Shown here: positions 60,292 to 64,000 of the stretch, one piece after another
How the letters are laid out: each line of letters begins with the position of its first letter
How positions within the stretch are numbered: the first letter of the stretch is position 1
NCBI GenBank assembly: GCA_025738555.1
Contig: JAOVFP010000001.1
Span: 6,758,001-6,822,000, forward strand
DNA from: Cyathus striatus
Taxonomy: Eukaryota > Basidiomycota > Agaricomycetes > Agaricales > Nidulariaceae
Length of the DNA stretch: 64,000 bases
Reading direction: 5' to 3'
Translations under genes and position numbers: made by a program
Notes under the pieces: model-generated
What the model was told of the DNA's origin: nothing
Database searches by the model: none
What the model saw: the letters and a program-made list of their open reading frames with translations, nothing else

Positions 60292-60916
60292 ATGACTGAA
60301 CAGGCCGAATAAGCCTTTGCAAAGACATTTTTGAACACGTTATCTAGGTCTATGGAGGCAATTATCAGCAACCCCTACAGAACTCCCTCAAGAAAGTTCC
60401 TATTCTCCAGGCAAGTGCACAGTTCTTCATTGTGCACCATTGGGTCACCCAATTCAACGTGTATTCTTACTTGTGTAGATTCCAGTCCCTCCAGCTCCTG
60501 AGTGGAAACAGCCAGAGGCATCCGCATCTTCTGTAGGTATGTCCACAGCCTAGGGGCTTCTTGATGTTGATCATTCTTAAACATTTGTTCCATCCTTCAC
60601 AGCTTCTATCTTGCTCATGTTCAAATCCTTTAAGCCCCCTGCAACCTTCACCCTGTCAGTCCAGCCAACAGATACCATTGTTGCTATAAAGGACCAGCTT
60701 GCCAAGAAACTGACCACTCCTCCACCTGACACCTACTGCCTCCTTCTAAAGGGTAAAGCCCTTGCTGACACCAAACTCCTCAAAGAATATAGCATGAAGG
60801 ATGGCGACACTGTCATCGCCTTCACCAGTGCCTGCATTTCCACTATTTTCATCATCTTTATGTTTGACCTGGTCCTTGACATCACTCCCACCATCATTGT
60901 CTGTGTGGGTGTTTGA
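60292..60916 (+). pseudogene. Get5/Mdy2-like ubiquitin-domain gene, decayed
   Basis: Three exons are visible. The first (60292-60410) starts MTEQAE, has TAA at 60310-60312 and a frameshift before YQQPLQNSLKKVPILQ. The second (60479-60536) gives IPVPPAPEWKQPEASASS. The third (60603-60916) gives a ubiquitin-like fold: FKSFKPPATFTLSVQPTDTI, AIKDQLAKKL, YCLLLKGKALADTKLLKEY, MKDGDTV. This order (short N-terminal helix, Pro-rich linker, UBL) is that of basidiomycete Get5/Mdy2-like proteins, which act with Get4 and Sgt2 in delivering tail-anchored proteins to the ER. The first intron would use a GC donor (GCAAGT). After the UBL the frame turns into a hydrophobic stretch and stops, so the usual C-terminal dimerisation region is missing or decayed. 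Confidence 0.6.
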
Positions 60917-61397
60917 ATCATGCTTGTGATCATGATGACTCTCGGAAATGTTATGATTGGAATTATCTCTGCATGCTGGTCAAGCAGAGCAGCTCTATCA
61001 GTTCTCAAAAGTTAGTCCTGTGTATTTCGTTCTCATTGTCTCTCATCTCCATTTGACTGGTTAGTATTATACCACCTGCTGTGAAGAAATTGAAGAAGTT
61101 CAAGGACACACACCAGCCCTCAGGGGTTCTTCGTAAATGGGAGAACCAATCACTTTCCCACCCACCCCCAGGATCCTGCACAGCAACTCCTGCTCCCTCA
61201 CCTGAGCCCCCACCTGCCCACTGGCGCCACGACACTTGATCTAAGCCCTCGACCAGTAATGCATGCCCTCTCCCATTCAAACTCTCACTCGCTTACTGGT
61301 GCTGCAACTCTAGACCCATGCCTTCACCATGACACTCAAATCCTCACATTTGATCCTGTGTGTATCTTACAATGTCAGGGTTACAGGTTGTGCTGTG
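60917..61397. other. Pro-rich coding-like remains without a gene
   Basis: A plus-strand frame around 61080-61240 reads KKLKKFKDTHQPSG and a Pro-rich stretch (HPPPGSCTATPAPSPEPPPA), possibly the decayed 3' part of the ubiquitin-domain gene. No domain is recognised. Confidence 0.3.
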
Positions 61398-61625
61398 CTA
61401 GTTGGGTGGCTTATTGATGGACTTGCACAGTATTCCTTTGTAGGCAGTGGCCTGGGTCATGGTGCTCAGCTTTGTACCTGAGGTGCATAGGGTGCAGGGG
61501 ATGTGTAGATCAATGGTGTTGTCAGTTGGGTTGGCAGTTGTGTCTTTGTTGGTGAGCTTATCTGCTTTGTCGTTTCCTTTCTCTCCACTGTATTCCTTAA
61601 CTGCTCTACTATGTGAGCTCAGCAA
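61398..61625 (-). pseudogene. RNase H fragment of a retrotransposon
   Basis: The minus strand reads GEKGNDKADKLTNKDT followed by TKLSTMTQATAYKGI. The first piece matches the end of retroelement RNase H domains (G-N-E-x-A-D-x-x-A), and the second matches the stretch that usually follows it in Agaricomycete reverse-transcriptase proteins. Only some 75 residues remain. Confidence 0.55.
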
Positions 61626-61737
61626 AATATATCAACAACTATGTTCAAAATTGAAGTGCAGCATTCATATCAAACCTGCAGCATCTCGACAGAAAATCAA
61701 GAATAAAAACATGGTGGTATAATAATGTATAATCTGA

Positions 61738-63373
61738 TTAAGGTTCCAAGATATATTCAAGATTATGCCTCTCCTTTCTCTCCTGCAACTGCTGAGAAGA
61801 TTCCTCAGCTTCATTGTCAACAATGACAGATGCAAGCTCTAGCTTCTTGCATACCCAGTTATCAGAGCACCCTTTTTCGTGTTGGTGAATGAGTGCATTT
61901 ATTTCATTGGGGCCTCTATCCCAGTACACCTGCTTTTGTGCATCAGGTTCTCCTCTAATTTAAGTAGTCAGTCTGATAGTACAGAGTGATGGTTTGTCTT
62001 ATGTGTGTGCTTGTGGATCAATTAAACACATAATACCTTGGATGTCTGGTGCTCCTGAAATCATTCACATTAGTAGGCTATATGTATAAAATGTATCTTT
62101 ATGGATATCCATACCTTGCAGGTCACAGGGTGCAAAATAGTTGTTCATATACTTCAATGTATAGTGTATGAAAGAATGTATGGCTTTGGTGAGGTCATCA
62201 CTTGATGGTCCAAGCACATCGTTTCCTGTGAACTTCTTGACCAGGGGATCAACCTCTCCACATGGTAGAAGTGGAGTAGCAAGAAAAAATCTGTGTGGGA
62301 GTGGGCAACCACCAGAGGCTGTTTCCACCAGTTCTCCAAGGATGGCTCCGCTAAAGTTAAAGTAGAATTCTAAGCAAACATTGTAAGTTGATGTTAACCT
62401 GGCTATAAAGTTAAGATGACGATGAACCCACTGGGTATGGTGTATGCTTCACATGCATGCGAATATTCATTGAACAATTTTTTAAAGCCATCACACTGAC
62501 ATAGGAGACGATACTCCTCCTTCAGTGTGTGAAGCACTTCATCATGTGTCATTTTTTCATCTTTTGGCTGTGTAACAACATAGTCCTTGTTCTTATATCA
62601 AGCCTATATTGTGTGAATGAGAACATAAAGAAATATCATGACAAGACAAATAACAGACATACATAGATAGCTCTTTTCGTAGATCCAACTCCAATGAATC
62701 CAGTTCTGAAATGTTGATTTTGTTCAAAGAGCTTCTCTCCTTCCATCCAGCTGTTACCAGCCGCCACTTCAATAGAGTGAAGGTGTTCTTCTTTCTTCAT
62801 CGTAACCTCTCCAGAGCCAGAGGGATCGAAGTGTGCTGTTGTACAAATAAAGGTGCCACTGATCATCTCCACATTGCAAGCCTGGAATATTTTGTTCCCA
62901 ATGAAGCTCCCAGGTGTATTAGATCTGACATGATCTGGAATTCTGTATCCACTGCGAAGTACTGGTTGCCCCTTGGAGCCCATGCCTGTCTTGGACTGGT
63001 TTGGAGGATTTTCTGAGAAATCCTTAGTGGTTGTTGAGCTGAGAGCTCATTTGTGTGAGCTTTCTCTTGCACTACTTTGTACAGCTGATGATGTTAAATA
63101 ATTGCTGTCATCTTCAGTGTGAAACTAGAGTGCAAGGTGATGAATGAATGTTGTACACATTGAAAATGCTAAGAAAACACATACAACATGTTCAAATGTA
63201 TAGACAAGGTGCATCTCTATTTCATTAGCTCCCAGTGATGTAGCACTTCCAAGCCTTTGAGTAACAAATTCATTAAGCAAGTCACAAACTTTCTTGTCCC
63301 ACTGGATTGTTACAGACGAGTATCTCCCTTTATTTTCATGGGAGTATACAGTGATATTACCCCTAGGAATCAA
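61738..63373 (-). pseudogene. Alpha-kinase (MHCK/EF2K-type) domain gene with in-frame stops
   Basis: Minus-strand exons assemble into an Agaricomycete alpha-kinase. 63209-63373 gives RGNITVYSHENKGRYSSVTI and FVTQRLGSATSLG. 62636-62983 gives SGYRIPDHVRSNTPG and the kinase start FRTGFIGVGSTKRAIY. 62430-62600 gives DYVVTQPKDEKMTHDEVLHT and YRLLCQCDGFKKLFN. 62065-62345 gives ETASGGCPLPHRFFLATPLL and KYMNNYFAPCDLQG. 61738-61930 gives VYWDRGPNEINALIHQHEKG and CSDNWVCKKLEL, with a stop at 61738-61740. Alpha-kinases are atypical Ser/Thr kinases. TGA at 62598-62600 stands where relatives have Trp after AIYA, and another TGA lies at 63047-63049. The gene seems disabled unless splicing avoids both. Upstream exons may lie to the right of 63373. 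Confidence 0.75.
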
Positions 63374-64000
63374 ATAATCAGGTTTATTATATTATTGAAA
63401 CTATGCAGACTTCACACCAGTTTAACTGCACAGCCTGAGGGTGACGAGACTGAAATTGTTGTTGTGCTCATGATAAGACTAACTTTTAGAGAATGTTTAT
63501 TTACGTAGTATTAACACCACCAACAAAGAACATATATTCCAAGTTAGATTTATATTTAGTTCGAGGGCGCAAGAGTTTCAAGTATAGTAAAATGAACAAT
63601 GTATTTAATAGTAGATAGTGCAATTGCTTTCAGATACTTTCAGAATGGACTTTCAGATTTCAGATTTATACTCGGAATTCCAATATCAATTCAGAATGTA
63701 CTCTACTGCGAGAATGGAAGTACAGCCAGTGCAGTGCTTAAGGTATTCTAAAGGTATGTCTAACTACTTATATATTTAATTACATGGCAGTGGTCTCATG
63801 CGCGATGGTATAGATAAGGTAAATAGTATGTCATAATGTCCTAGTGCATCCTAATGGTCAAAAAGGTATGTTTACCCCTCCATACGAGAATCCATGAGGG
63901 TGTGCACAGTTTCAGAGACACATCAAGTGCCACGCTGTGCTATTAATAGGCACACATCAAGACATGTGCTAATACATGTGCTAATTCTGGCCAAGTACTC
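63374..64000. other. AT-rich stretch at the window edge
   Basis: Possible 5' exons of the alpha-kinase gene were sought up to about 63530 but not identified with confidence. The remainder holds no recognisable gene. Confidence 0.4.

Overview
The window looks like nuclear DNA of a filamentous basidiomycete, most likely an Agaricomycete. The genes are split by many short introns (about 45-60 nt, GT...AG). The gene families are typical of mushroom-forming fungi: an extended SDR aldehyde reductase family, a long-chain ABC-B transporter, an F-box protein, an NB-ARC/TPR protein, an alpha-kinase, and RecQ- and PIF1-type transposon helicases. I cannot name the species.

The DNA has two kinds of compartment. 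About 1-13.3 kb, 19.7-28.4 kb and 59.3-64 kb are AT-rich, nearly free of CpG, and full of transposons, repeats and decayed genes. There I see a broken NB-ARC/TPR gene, a Harbinger-type MITE, a 1.1-kb inverted-repeat element, CT-rich and GCTATG-rich repeats, relics of PIF1-like and RecQ-like helicases, a decayed Get5/Mdy2-like ubiquitin-domain gene, an RNase H relic and a broken alpha-kinase gene. About 13.3-19.7 kb and 28.6-58 kb are rich in CpG and hold the gene-bearing part.

The gene-bearing part is dominated by one family. Eight copies (A to H) of an NAD(P)-dependent aldehyde-reductase-like gene all lie on the minus strand between 18.9 and 57.7 kb. Only copy D (38017-39496, nine exons, 348 aa) reads through cleanly. 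Copy E is full length with a one-base homopolymer frameshift. Copies A, B, C, F, G and H are truncated, deleted, frameshifted or split by transposons. The gene contains a 9-nt micro-exon (Ile-Phe-Gly) between two introns, still visible in A, D, E and G.

Among the reductase copies stand a broken carboxylesterase type B gene (32203-34517, plus), an apparently intact ABC-B multidrug-type transporter (43370-48460, minus), an intact single-exon F-box protein (54765-56750, minus) and a small hypothetical gene (30383-30761, plus). Several inverted-repeat elements have entered this part. A 2.2-kb foldback element with 134-bp tandem repeats splits copy A. A 1.04-kb transposon with an internally deleted transposase sits in the promoter of copy F. 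A 262-bp MITE lies just upstream of the ABC transporter, and a 1.35-kb element lies beside copy H. Reductase, transporter and esterase could all serve detoxification or secondary metabolism, but nothing in the sequence shows that they work together.
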